A stretch of 64,000 nucleotides of DNA from Nitzschia sp. DOCU1 (taxonomy: Eukaryota; Bacillariophyta; Bacillariophyceae; Bacillariales; Bacillariaceae), in assembly GCA_951394045.1 (NCBI GenBank), contig OX595992.1, positions 2,480,001 to 2,544,000 of the forward strand, in the 5' to 3' direction. This document shows positions 1 to 10,042 of the stretch, in pieces (the stretch's first letter is position 1; every line of letters begins with the position of its first letter). Below the pieces are notes generated by a model, which saw only the letters and a program-made list of their open reading frames with translations, ran no database searches and had not been told where the DNA came from. Made by a program: the position numbers and the translations under genes.

Positions 1-1
1 A

Positions 2-1458
2 ACAGCTAGAGAGCCAGCAGCCGCGGTTACGGCCGAAGAGCAGGAGAAAGAAGACACTCGAGCAACCTGTGACGTTTTGTGCTCCCTTGGCGCCGCCGCC
101 TCATATTCTCCGGAACACTCGTCGAACGACTATGGAGACGACGACTGCAGCTACGGAGAAAGACCACGGAAGCACAAGGCGTGTCCAAAGCAACATCAAC
201 TTCCCATGTTTCTTTCCAGTAAGTTGAATCTCTACCGAAGGGGCATGATTTTTTACGTTCGTCGCGATGGTGGCAGATATGGGTGGTCGCATGGATGTCC
301 TGGTTCGGAATTCTTCAGAAGATTCCTTGCGTTGAGAAGCGTTATGGTGAATGGCCCGTATTTTGTCATGGAATTTGGAATGTTTGGATTAACTCGACTT
401 CAACAGATTTCATTTTCCCAGGCGCCCCGAGCGACATTTGACTCTAAATCGATCGTCCGATGGTTTCTTTCCTCATGAATATGAACCAATATCCCACTTA
501 CTTTTTCTTCCAATCCTTTTCAGAGACATATCACATGATTGATCGATGTGATTCCAGCATCGCTACATGGTCGGCTGCTGGAGACAATTTTGTGGTGAAG
601 AACGTGGAAAAGTTTGCTAGCGTACGTACCTTCCGCGGAATTATTGAGCTATTGCTAGCTCCGGAACTGGTCCTCGAGCATTGCTAAATGTATTGGGATT
701 ATCTCTTTGTGTGTTAACGCAGGATGTTCTTCCACTTTATTTCAAACATTCCAATTTTTCCAGCTTTGCACGCCAATTAAACTTCTACGGTACGTACCTT
801 TGACATTCGATTCGCCCGACTTTTGAGTTGAGCTCGCATTGTCACTAACTCATTCCCAGGCTTCAGAAAGCTACGCACAGACCCAATTCTAACTTCCGAT
901 GTTGACCCTCGCACGGCTTGCTACGTTCGATTTTACCATGAAAAGTTTCAAAAAGATCGGCCCGAGCTACTGCACCAAATCAAACGCGCTACGAAATCAG
1001 AACAGCAATCCAAGGACGATGTGGATTCTCTCAGACACGAGGTCAACAAGTTGAAGGATTGTATCACTCAAATGTCCACGGAAATGGATCGAAAGCTGGC
1101 GGAAATGAGCTATGAATACAACCGACGGATTACTGCACTCAGCGCTGAATACGACAAGTTGGCTGCTCTCGTCACTCAATTGCTAGCCCGGGGACAACTG
1201 CCCGAAGGTTTTGGCGCTCCGGCAGAGACCCCCAGCTCGAGTACACGGGTACCAGACTTGATGCAGTCGTTGTCGCAGGTGGCAGCCATTAGCCTGCAAA
1301 ACCATTTGCGGCTGCCCCAAGCGCAGTCTAGCTCCTCTATGGGTGTGTCTTCTGGAAGCACATTGGGAGCCGTGGCAGCGGTGGCGCTGGGAACCAAGCG
1401 ACCAGCTCCGGAAGACGACTCGCCAGGGAGTGGTACTAACCGGCAGCGTAGGGGATAG
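2..1458 (+). CDS. Heat-shock-factor-type transcription factor, 5' end cut by window edge
   Basis: Predicted nuclear DNA-binding protein of the HSF family. Four exons fit one frame: 2-218, 524-621, 723-789 and 860-1458, each bounded by GT and AG (donors gtaagt, gtacgt, gtacgt). The joined product (about 326 visible residues) carries a complete HSF DNA-binding domain at about residues 69-155, with KTYHMID, YFKHSNFSSFARQLNFYGF and the FYHEKF end. A charged heptad-rich coiled coil at about 181-240 fits the HR-A/B trimerisation region. The tail is Ser/Ala/Pro-rich and ends in a basic RQRRG. The first exon is open to base 2 with no ATG before the domain, so the true start lies outside the window. 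The first intron interrupts the codon before TYHM exactly as in the HSF gene at 25153-26859, which supports the model. Exons are inferred by eye. Confidence 0.88.
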
Positions 1459-1624
1459 AGACGCGTTCGCCGGCAAGGATCGGTCAAAATCGATAGGCCG
1501 CCGTGTCCAAAGCGCAGTATGTCAGACGATGTGAGCACAGGGTTGTAATCTCTAATAGTTGATTACTAGACCCATCTGCAATATCTCGTGGCCGATGCTT
1601 TCGTACCGGCCTTCCGCTACTGTA

Positions 1625-3373
1625 TCACCAGGACGAGAAAGATTCTGCTGATGCGTTGGGCGCCTTCGATGTTGTGGGGCTCGTGTCCATCTGAGAATGG
1701 CTACCGGCAACACCGCTAATGGCAGCTCTACTAGGAGGTGCGGGCGTGTGATGCCCTTTGCTCATTTTCCCCGCCTGCATGATGGAAAAAGAACTTGCCA
1801 CGTCGGTGCCTCCTTTCCGTGGTACACCCATTTCTTCCTCTCGGTCCATCTTCATGAAGCGCTCGCTATCAAAGATAGTTGGGAGCAACTGCTGTTCGAA
1901 TCTGGGACGAATTTGAAGATTGGTCGGGGTATTTCTGGAATACTCTTCACGTTGATCTTGGTTTGGCAATTGAAAATTATCCTGCACGAAACCACTTTCA
2001 TTCGCTTCGTCTCCTGCTGAACCAGCACCCTGCATTGTCCTTGGGTTGGATACGAAAAAGCTGGAGTAAGTCAACGGTTGGTCGTCGTTCCAACTGAATT
2101 CGGCAACACATGGCTCTTGTAGCAAGTACCTCAGAAGTTTCAAGCTGGACCCTTCTTCGCTTCGACTTTGACGAGTCAACAAGCCCGCGTCTTCATCTCG
2201 AACATGAGGCCAAGGTGCGTTGGGAGCGGGTTGAGCATCTGGCAAAGTAACGATGGGATTCGATTTTAGACCTGTGTAGGAAATGGGCCTTGGCTCTAGG
2301 TCAGAAGTGAGTTTTCTTTCGAAAATGGAGGGGTAACTGGAGCTCATCGACATCGAAAAGAGAGCAGGGGGCATGATGACACTTTCCATAGAAGCTGCTC
2401 TGTTTTGGGGTTGGCTTCTTGATGGGGTAGTCCCTGTGTTCCAGTCACCGGTAGCAGACATCACCGCGACCATCCCACTTCTGTTTTGATCAGGTTTTGG
2501 GACATCGTCATTCAGTGATGGATCACCCCTACACCGCTTGTTTGTTCTTGCAAGTGACATAATGGACTCTGGTTCTCCCTCGTCGGAAGTGGAGTCACCG
2601 TCATTCACCAATTGATGGCAGCGACCATTTAAAGGGAGTGATTCCCTTGGCTGCGATTGTTCCAGCGAGTTGCTTCCAATTCCGTCGGATCCTCTAGCCC
2701 TCTTCTTGTTCTCTGTTCGCTTTGTCTTGATTGCGTCCCTCAGTGCCTGTCCGACTTTTTCACGCGCGATCTTGTCCCCAACTTTGTACCATCTTCGTGT
2801 TAGCAAATCCTATGTTTCAGATACAAACACAATTGGGATAAGTTGGCATACGGTGAATCGGCAGTTATTGGCGTGAATGCATGATAACCATGGGATGCAC
2901 CTAAGGAACTTCCTTCGAAACTAGTCTGATTGGTCGGCTCGTGTCGTCCACACGATAACCTGAAATCCGCCTTTTGCCTACCTTTCTCACAAAACCTCCA
3001 CCCGAGGATGACGATGCCGAGATCGATGCTGCTCGCATTGTGTCGACTATATTGGACACAATCATCGACTTTTCTTGCCTGCTTCGAACTTCGATGTACC
3101 TATCGAGGTTTCGCTCAATGGCCTGTCGAAACCGTCTGTTCCCCTCTGACGATTTGGAAAGAGAACCATGGTTTAGCAAAGACAGCAATTATCACCCAAT
3201 TACCCAATCGACCGAAGATTGAGCATCTGAGAATCCCCGCGCTCACTGAATAATTACTCACCGTGATCATAACATTCTTTCCCTCTTTGACAAATTACAT
3301 CCCATTCACCTGGTTCGAAATCTGGACTCAGTAGATCCATGTTGTGGCCGTCGTTACTTCCGTGGTCATTCAT
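1625..3373 (-). CDS. DUF6824 domain protein, three exons
   Basis: Protein of about 486 residues with an N-terminal DUF6824 domain, a family expanded in diatoms whose biochemical role is not established. Exons on the minus strand: 3373-3262, 3145-2982 and 2809-1625. Phases close exactly and the splice sites are GT/AG. The domain (about residues 14-125) shows DVICQRGKE, the split HEGNRRFR, RQEKSMIVSNIVDTMR, GGGFVRK and RWYKVGDKIAREKVGQALRD. The rest is low-complexity, Ser/Pro/Glu/Asp-rich and probably disordered. The ATG at 3373 is chosen because the domain follows closely. An in-frame ATG further upstream would add a hydrophobic stretch that looks non-coding. The DUF6824 core resembles the C-terminal domain of the three CRAL-TRIO proteins in this window. 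A regulatory role is speculation. Confidence 0.82.
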
Positions 3374-5265
3374 TGCTGCGAAACAATCGACGCGTAAGGA
3401 TAATCCTTTTGTGGCTATCGTTGATGAAATGGAGATACAAGGGCCACATAATATGAGCATCACAACTACACCCAGCATTTGGAAACCGGGGATCTCTCGA
3501 AGACCGGGCATAACTTATGTAATTGTCTTACACCTTCGGTGGAAGATGTCAATTTCTCCGTGTTGTTGATAAGTTCAATAAGGTGCCTTCTATTCGCCTT
3601 GTTCTGCTTCGAATCTGGCGCAAAGTTGTATATAGCCCCGAGGAACAAAAGAATTCTCTCTCTCTCTAAGCGTCGGATCCAGCCACGAAATGGTAGTTAT
3701 TCCCCGTTCTCCATGAGGAAGCCTTTTAAATCCCCACTCGTTCTGTCGGACTCTCAGCGTTTCTTTCATCACATTTCAGATGCGCACGATGACAATTTTC
3801 TCCCGCTGATGACTTGCACGAGGGGCAGTCGGTGGTGCGACCAAGCATAAGAGAAACACACTTCTCGGCCGTAGGCATATTAGAATCAATCATTCGTCAC
3901 GGTCGCGTTTTGTTCTTCGCGAAAGCTTGTCCTCCCCAATGGGCAAGGCAGCCCCAATCCCTACCGCAAAAACGTGATTGAATGAATGCACAAACTTCAT
4001 TTTTCTGACGCGCAAGGTCCTATTCCCTTCGTTTCTCGCTGTCGTCGTCATCGCGGCGGTAGGTAGAAGACTTGTCGGCACTGGTGGACCCATCCATAGA
4101 ACGACATGCTAAGAACAAGGCGATGTGGAATCATGCCGACAAGACGAGCCGTTGTTTATGGGCGCGATTTCCAGAATATTACTATTGAAAATTACGATCG
4201 CAAACAGATCGGTCGTATCGTGCTAGTCGTCATTCTTTGGTCTTGCTGCCGGTACTGAAGTCGCGAAGTCCCGCCGACGAAGCTCGAATGTTGATGACGA
4301 TTCCACTCTACCCGTAGTGCGTACTCCTGGCTCAACTATTCTACTATGCTACTCATTGATTCCCCTACTAGTAGCATGTTGGTCTTTATGAATCTGTCGC
4401 CCCCGTAGTAGTAGTACTACTACATCCGCGCTTTGCCGTCACTACTAGTAGTAGTACTAACCAACGACTGTATGTAGCAACTCCTCTTCCAGCTACCCTT
4501 GCAACTACTACTAGTAGCCATGTTCGATGGTACTCCTACTATTTCGTGTCTGTAGTTAGGAAGGATGCTACAGTAGGCCATGACAAAAGAAGTAGAATCG
4601 TTACAAGACAGCGATTTTGTTCTTTTCGCTTGGTTCTTTCTCCGAGATTCAAAGCGCGGGAAGCGGAACAAAAGCCAGCAAATCCACCAACGCCCAATCC
4701 AATGTTGTGGTGATGGGTAGGTGATCGCAAGTAATATTTATGCAATAGTGGATCGAATCCAAGTTCGTACTACAATTTGATCATGGTTTCCTGCCGCGAA
4801 CAACAACGACAAAAAGGAGACGACGACGACGACGCCAGCAGCCCTTTTGTACCCCGAGGACTTCATTTCCTTTTGTCGGCAGCTGATCTCAGTATTGTGC
4901 GCTCACTAGTAGGTAATAACAAAACGGGTTTTGTCGTCCGACTTGTGATGATGCATGCTAGCTAGTACTGCTTCTTTTCAATTGAGAGACAGAGAGAGTG
5001 AAGCGGGGTAAAGAAGGGGAACTGACGTCGACTGACTCAAGGGCAACAAAAAAGGGCGGCGGTGCATCTTCGGTTTTACTCGAAGGAGTCAAAGATTGTG
5101 TCATGATCGTGCGGTTTGGGGGAAGGGGTTGCCCCCATCCCCTACATGATGCCATTTTGACTGTTTGCCGATTCGATTCGAAATTTCTCGCAAATCCATC
5201 TCAGCACTACAATGGCGTGATTGGAGTTATGATTTTCAAAGGTACTTCCTCGTCCATGATAAGAG
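3374..5265. other. Intergenic region without a supported gene
   Basis: No recognisable coding segment. Open frames here are short and have no family features. The stretch holds TAC/TAG-type repeats near 4405-4455 and an A-rich, GAC-rich patch near 4800-4835. It probably contains the divergent promoters of the DUF6824 gene and the oxygenase gene. Confidence 0.55.
4405..4456. repeat. Palindromic TAG/TAC microsatellite
   Basis: Runs of TAG switch into runs of TAC (GTAGTAGTACTACTAC, a 16-base perfect palindrome inside 4405-4423), and a second TACTAGTAGTAGTAC block follows at about 4441-4456. Such inverted trinucleotide runs could fold into hairpins. Similar short motifs recur through the non-coding DNA of this window. 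Confidence 0.7.
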
Positions 5266-7042
5266 ATGGCAATTGCGTGCAGACACCAATCTCTACTAGC
5301 TACCTGGACAATGACACGATCAATAGTCTTGTTTTACATTCTTACGGCGATAGTGCTGGAGGGACATTCAATTGTCGAATCCCTGACGCCCACGGATGAT
5401 AGAAATGACAGCGCGACATCAAGTTCCTCCTACGGAGTGGACGTTTCCTTTCCGATGCATCACGAGCAAGTTAGTGTAAATTTCGACTACTTGCCCCATA
5501 ATGCCCTTCCAAGCCTATATCCGACACCGGTCTCTTATCGGGGCATGCCGATTCAACCCCTGGGCGACAGACAGGAGGTCTATAACCGATATCTGAAAGG
5601 ATGTCAAGTCAGATACTCGGATCAATCTTGCAGGGACTATGAACGGGATCGAGTCGCCATGAACATACGACAGCCCCAATCGATGATAAATTATACAGTG
5701 TCGGTGAGTTATATTGCGAAAAGAAGTGTTCTGAATGTTTCAGAAGCGTCTTCAGGACCATTTCTAGTGTCGTGTCAGCTGTACTAAATGGATATTCTGG
5801 TAAATATTTGCTTCGCTCTTTAGGGATTTCAAAAGCTTGATGTTCCGCAAGACGTGTGGGGACTGATTCGTCGATTCTGGGAACGAAATAAAGAAAACTG
5901 GAAGCCAGAACGTTGGCCGGAAGGTAGGTTTAGAGATTGTTGCGCGACTTTTTTCGTTTGTCGAGCTATAGAGTGGCTTACAATAACGCGTCCACCCTCT
6001 ATTTCAAGGCAACACGTTCGTGAACCATTGGGAAGCGCCAACATATCTGGTGAATATTGAAGATTCTAGTTTACGTGGCGGAGGAACCAAACTGAAACAA
6101 TCAATACTTGACGGGACACGTGAGTCAATGAGATCTTGGAGCTCGTGCGAGGAATTGACTGGTTGCAGTTTGTACGGAATCCGAGTCTATACTGAAGGGG
6201 CAATGTTGAATAGTCATGTCGATCGCCTGCCACTTGTCTTCTCTGCCGGTAAGTGTGCTCGCGTAGTAGATGTTTGCTTGTCCTCGACTTGCCGTTCCTG
6301 ACCCTTTCGAACCGTGGCGACAACAGTCATCAATGTTGCACAGGATCTGGACCAACCCTGGCCCATGGAAGTAATCGGGCACGACGGGAAGGCGCACAAC
6401 GTTACCCTAACACCTGGTGAGATGCTTCTTTACGAGAGTCATTCCGTGATTCACGGACGGCCCTTTGAATTGAAGGGACGCTTCGCTGCCCATCTGTTTG
6501 TTCATTTTGAACCTGCCGGACACTCAATCAAACACCACGACCATGACAATGGGAGCACCGACCAGGACGTTGCAAGTCAGTACAGGAAAGCAGTTGAAGA
6601 AGGAACCGGGGGTCACGAGGCGGAAGGGAGTGTCAGCGGGTTACCGCCTTATCTCCTCCCCAATTCCCCTGAAGAACCAATATTTCGGCAGGAGCATCCT
6701 GATTTGAATTCATCCAATGGCGATGAGCAAACTCTTGCGCATTACTTGGCTGCGGAGGGGAAAACCAATGACCTCATCGAACTGATAGAGGAGCAGAAGC
6801 ATCTTGTGCATTCAAAGGACTCGAATGGGTGGACACCACTCCACGAGGGAGCGCGATGGGGCCACGTGGACGTGGTCAAGTATCTCGTCCAGAAAGGGGC
6901 TGACATTCACGAGCGCTCAAGAAATGGGACCGGCGGCAATGCCATGTATTATGCACAAAGTGTGCAAGGGCCGGATTCACCAGTGGCCTTGTTCCTGGAA
7001 TCGATTGGAGCGTCTAGCGTAGAACCAGATTCTGAGTTGTAA
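5266..7042 (+). CDS. Prolyl-4-hydroxylase-like 2-oxoglutarate/Fe(II) oxygenase with C-terminal ankyrin repeats
   Basis: Predicted secretory-pathway oxygenase of about 497 residues. Exons: 5266-5703, 5824-5923, 6009-6248 and 6327-7042, with consistent phases and GT/AG borders. A hydrophobic N-terminus (RSIVLFYILTAIVLEG) acts as signal peptide or anchor. The ATG at 5311, directly before it, is an equally good start. The P4H-type catalytic core holds the iron ligands HVD (about H249 and D251) and the distal His of HGRPF (about H302). The K and R that follow (ELKGR) are candidates for 2-oxoglutarate binding. Before the core lies a short Trp-rich segment (FWERNKENW). The C-terminus (about 392-470) has ankyrin motifs such as GWTPLHEGARWGHVDVVKYL. 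P4H family members hydroxylate proline or related residues; the substrate here is unknown. It is convergent with the FMO gene, whose stop lies 7 bases away. Confidence 0.87.
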
Positions 7043-7049
7043 TTGAGGT

Positions 7050-9281
7050 TCAAAATGAACTGAAGTTGCCACTCGAAACTGCAGGAGAATCATCGGGGCT
7101 TGTTGGAGTTGGCGCTGGTATTCCATAGACGGAGGTTTCCATCCCCGAAAAACGAGCGGCGAGCTGAAGGGCGAGAAAGCGCGAGTAGTGCCTTGATTGA
7201 GCTAGATTGCCACCATGAAACCATAATCCATCTACATTGGTGGGCTTCCACATATTCCGTAGCTCGCCTTGCCATGGCCCGGGATCTTTGGGACGTTTGC
7301 CAAAGCCTAGGCCCCAGGTTCGCCCAACCTTGGTGGCAATGTCATGGCCGCAGAGCTGCGCCATCCACTGGTCCATCGTTTCAAAACCGGTCGCATAGAC
7401 AATGACATCGGCGGGTAGCTCATATTCCTGGTCAGTCAGCGTTTCCTGAATAACAATACCGTCAGGTTCTAGTCTGGTGACGGTTGCGTAGCGCACGTCT
7501 ACTTCCTTTCGAATGACCAAATCCGCGCATCCCATATCTATGTAGAATCCACCGCCTTCCGTTGCACTCTTGGCGAATATCCCAGCTCCATCAGGGCCAT
7601 CGTCGAGCTGATATCCAGCCGTGGCCAAATCTTCCAAGAGTTTTTTGTCGGTATCTTGCATTAATCGATTCACAATTTTCCATCGTGGCACCAAGAGCTT
7701 GTACGGAGTGCTAGTGGCAACTAGATCGGCATCTTCGTGAGAAAGTGGAGCATCTTGGCGATAGAGAGATCCCAGCCCATGCGTCAACACGGATTGCGTA
7801 GAAACTACCATGGACGGACTACGTTGGATCATCACGACGCGGCCCGCGCCCTGCTCCCAGAGGTCTTGGACAATGTCCCATCCAGAGTTGTTGGAGCCGA
7901 CCACAACTACTTGCTTTCCAGCAAACGAACGGCCTCCACGATACTGCGACGAGTGCAACTGAAATCCCTTGAACTGCCCTGGAATTTTGGGGAAACGCGG
8001 TTTTGAAGAATTGCCAGTAGCAAACACCACGTGCTTGGTAGATATGGTCCGAGTCGAGTATTTTCGCTTTTTGTAGTTTCTCCCGTCCTCCTCGCATGCT
8101 AGTGTCTCTTTTACTTGGACATCCCAACCGCCGCCACTGCATTTCTGAACTTTCAACACACGGGAATTCGATTCAACATTCAAATCCATAGCCTTCGCGT
8201 AGAATTCCATCCAATCCGCAATCTTATCACGTGGACACAAGACGGGCCACGTTTCTGGGAATGGAAGGTAGGGCATGTGATTGTACCATACCGGGTCATG
8301 TAGATGTAGAGATGGATATCGCTTGCGCCAGGCCGTTCCTGGCTTTGGCCCGGCTTCCAAGATCACGTAGGGGACGTCCAAAAGATGCAGTCGAGCTCCC
8401 AAGGCGAGGCCAGCTTGGCCACCCCCCACAATGACTACGAAAGGATTTTCTTCCTGCTGTAGTCTTTCGGGCCAATACTTTCGTCTTGGAATAGCGCCAT
8501 GTTCGTGCCCACGGATCCGATTTGCACCAACCCGGAAAGGCCGATTCGAGAGATCGAGCAGAGTCGTCAAGAGTGTATGCACCCTAAAATTGCATTTACC
8601 GACACTTCCAGCTTTCCCTAGTGCTTTCGTTTCCACTTTTCGTGTGAGGCGGAAGTGTGCCTTACCGGTCCCGATAGCCTCAAGCTCCAAGTCGCACCAA
8701 AACTCCAAAGTTTCCATTTGGTCCTCAATGTGATGCTTTATCGAAAGCGGCGAGTTCGAAAGCTCCAGTCGAGTGACGGCTCGATGTTTCGAAATTGCAG
8801 GATCACTCAGAGCAGCAGCGATAGAGTCGGATCCTTCTTGTGTACCAATATTCCAAGAAAAGGCCACCATGTCTCTCCAAAAGGGAGTTGGCTCTTCCAC
8901 AAAGAACTCTTGAACTATTTGACGACCAGATTGAGATCTCCAACTGTTTTGAAAGACACCTAGAAACTCTCGGGCTAAAAGCTCGGAATCCTCTTTCGCG
9001 ATTCTTTCCGGATTCGTTCTGCTTGGGTAGTCATTGGGCATTGATGTCGATTTGATTGTCATCGGAGAATTCCTCGAGGGATGACAGCGCCGCGAATCAA
9101 ATTCAGCGGGACACATCGTCGGAGTTACCAGTCCTTGACAGACCGATAAAGGGAGCATCCTCAGCGCAATCCAGGACAGAACGCAGGGAAGGCGAAGGAC
9201 ATTAATAGCCGAACACTTCATTCTCTCGTCGTGCAAGATCTTGTTGCATCCCTTTAGCGAGAGTGCAAGATTATCCTTCAC
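7050..9281 (-). CDS. Flavin-containing monooxygenase with N-terminal extension
   Basis: Single-exon protein of 743 residues. The FAD Rossmann motif VIVGGGQAG is at about 283-291, the FMO-identifying motif F-x-G-x3-H-x3-Y at about 437-447 (FKGFQLHSSQY), a second dinucleotide motif VVVVGSNNSG at about 458-467, and an ATG-type motif YATGFE near the end. This order is that of class B flavoprotein monooxygenases, which use NADPH and O2; the YUCCA-like and bacterial-type branches look closest. The first 270 residues include a hydrophobic leader (about 24-50) and a region around FWRDMVAFSWNI that resembles the NTF2/SnoaL-like domain preceding some fungal and bacterial FMOs. A later Met (MKCSAINVL) would give a cleaner signal sequence. 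Substrate unknown. No introns, unlike the oxygenase next to it. Confidence 0.88.
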   Translation of the reverse strand: MKDNLALSLKGCNKILHDERMKCSAINVLRLPCVLSWIALRMLPLSVCQGLVTPTMCPAEFDSRRCHPSRNSPMTIKSTSMPNDYPSRTNPERIAKEDSELLAREFLGVFQNSWRSQSGRQIVQEFFVEEPTPFWRDMVAFSWNIGTQEGSDSIAAALSDPAISKHRAVTRLELSNSPLSIKHHIEDQMETLEFWCDLELEAIGTGKAHFRLTRKVETKALGKAGSVGKCNFRVHTLLTTLLDLSNRPFRVGANRIRGHEHGAIPRRKYWPERLQQEENPFVVIVGGGQAGLALGARLHLLDVPYVILEAGPKPGTAWRKRYPSLHLHDPVWYNHMPYLPFPETWPVLCPRDKIADWMEFYAKAMDLNVESNSRVLKVQKCSGGGWDVQVKETLACEEDGRNYKKRKYSTRTISTKHVVFATGNSSKPRFPKIPGQFKGFQLHSSQYRGGRSFAGKQVVVVGSNNSGWDIVQDLWEQGAGRVVMIQRSPSMVVSTQSVLTHGLGSLYRQDAPLSHEDADLVATSTPYKLLVPRWKIVNRLMQDTDKKLLEDLATAGYQLDDGPDGAGIFAKSATEGGGFYIDMGCADLVIRKEVDVRYATVTRLEPDGIVIQETLTDQEYELPADVIVYATGFETMDQWMAQLCGHDIATKVGRTWGLGFGKRPKDPGPWQGELRNMWKPTNVDGLWFHGGNLAQSRHYSRFLALQLAARFSGMETSVYGIPAPTPTSPDDSPAVSSGNFSSF

Positions 9282-9353
9282 TTGATTTTTTCAGCCCAGA
9301 GGCTCAGCAACGTTTCTCGTTCAAAAGCTAGAGAGAAGCTTTCAAGTAGACGT

Positions 9354-9743
9354 CATGCCCGGGGCTTCCAATAATAATGGGAGTGGTTTTCCGTCAATCA
9401 AAACAAAGATCGGGAAATGGTAAGCTGTCAATGACTTTGCTGCCTCCCCTGCATCGGATGACATCTGATGATATCCATCCAAGAAGCAGCCTCGTGATGT
9501 CGGAAACGGAAAGTCTACCGTGTGTCGTCGGCTCGTGACCCAGCTCGTGTCTGCTACGTGGAAACGAGTGAAGCCGTCGTCGATCGAGAGTCATCGACGA
9601 CTACACTCTCCGAGCTAGTTACGATTGCAAGTGCAATTGGAATGACTATTGAGGAGACTGCACAGGAGGTTGAATCCTACGGTGATGAGTATTTGGAACG
9701 TGACGATCGTGATGACTGGGTTGATCTTGGCAAGAATGGCTGA
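9354..9743 (+). CDS. Possible small acidic protein (uncertain)
   Basis: An open frame with GTG at 9522 runs to a stop at 9743 and ends in a strikingly acidic helix-like tail (EETAQEVESYGDEYL, then DDRDDWVDLG). An upstream ATG at 9354 followed by a GTAAGC donor at 9419 could join to an AG ending at 9568 and keep frame, giving about 80 residues. No family is recognised. It sits between two genes transcribed toward the left, in a region that could equally be promoter DNA. Transcript data are required to accept it. Confidence 0.25.
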
Positions 9744-10042
9744 GACTTCACAACGTCGGAGAGTTGCCACTAGGTTGGAGTGGTGCCACGATCACGTAGA
9801 TGGAATAGAGTAGATAATGCTCACTTTTATTGTAAACGAAACAAGAGGACGAATCGTTGCTTTAGAAGTAGAGTTTGGTGCGGCTACGTCGAGTCGCAGG
9901 CAAACTACACGCTATACAAGTTAAGACCTGCTGTCGGACTCGAGTGAGTCGAAGCAGGAAGTGTACGAGGTATTTCAACAACACCCGATACTGTCGAAGG
10001 ATGGCATGCTATAATCATTTTTTTATTGGCGCTTTTGCAGTA

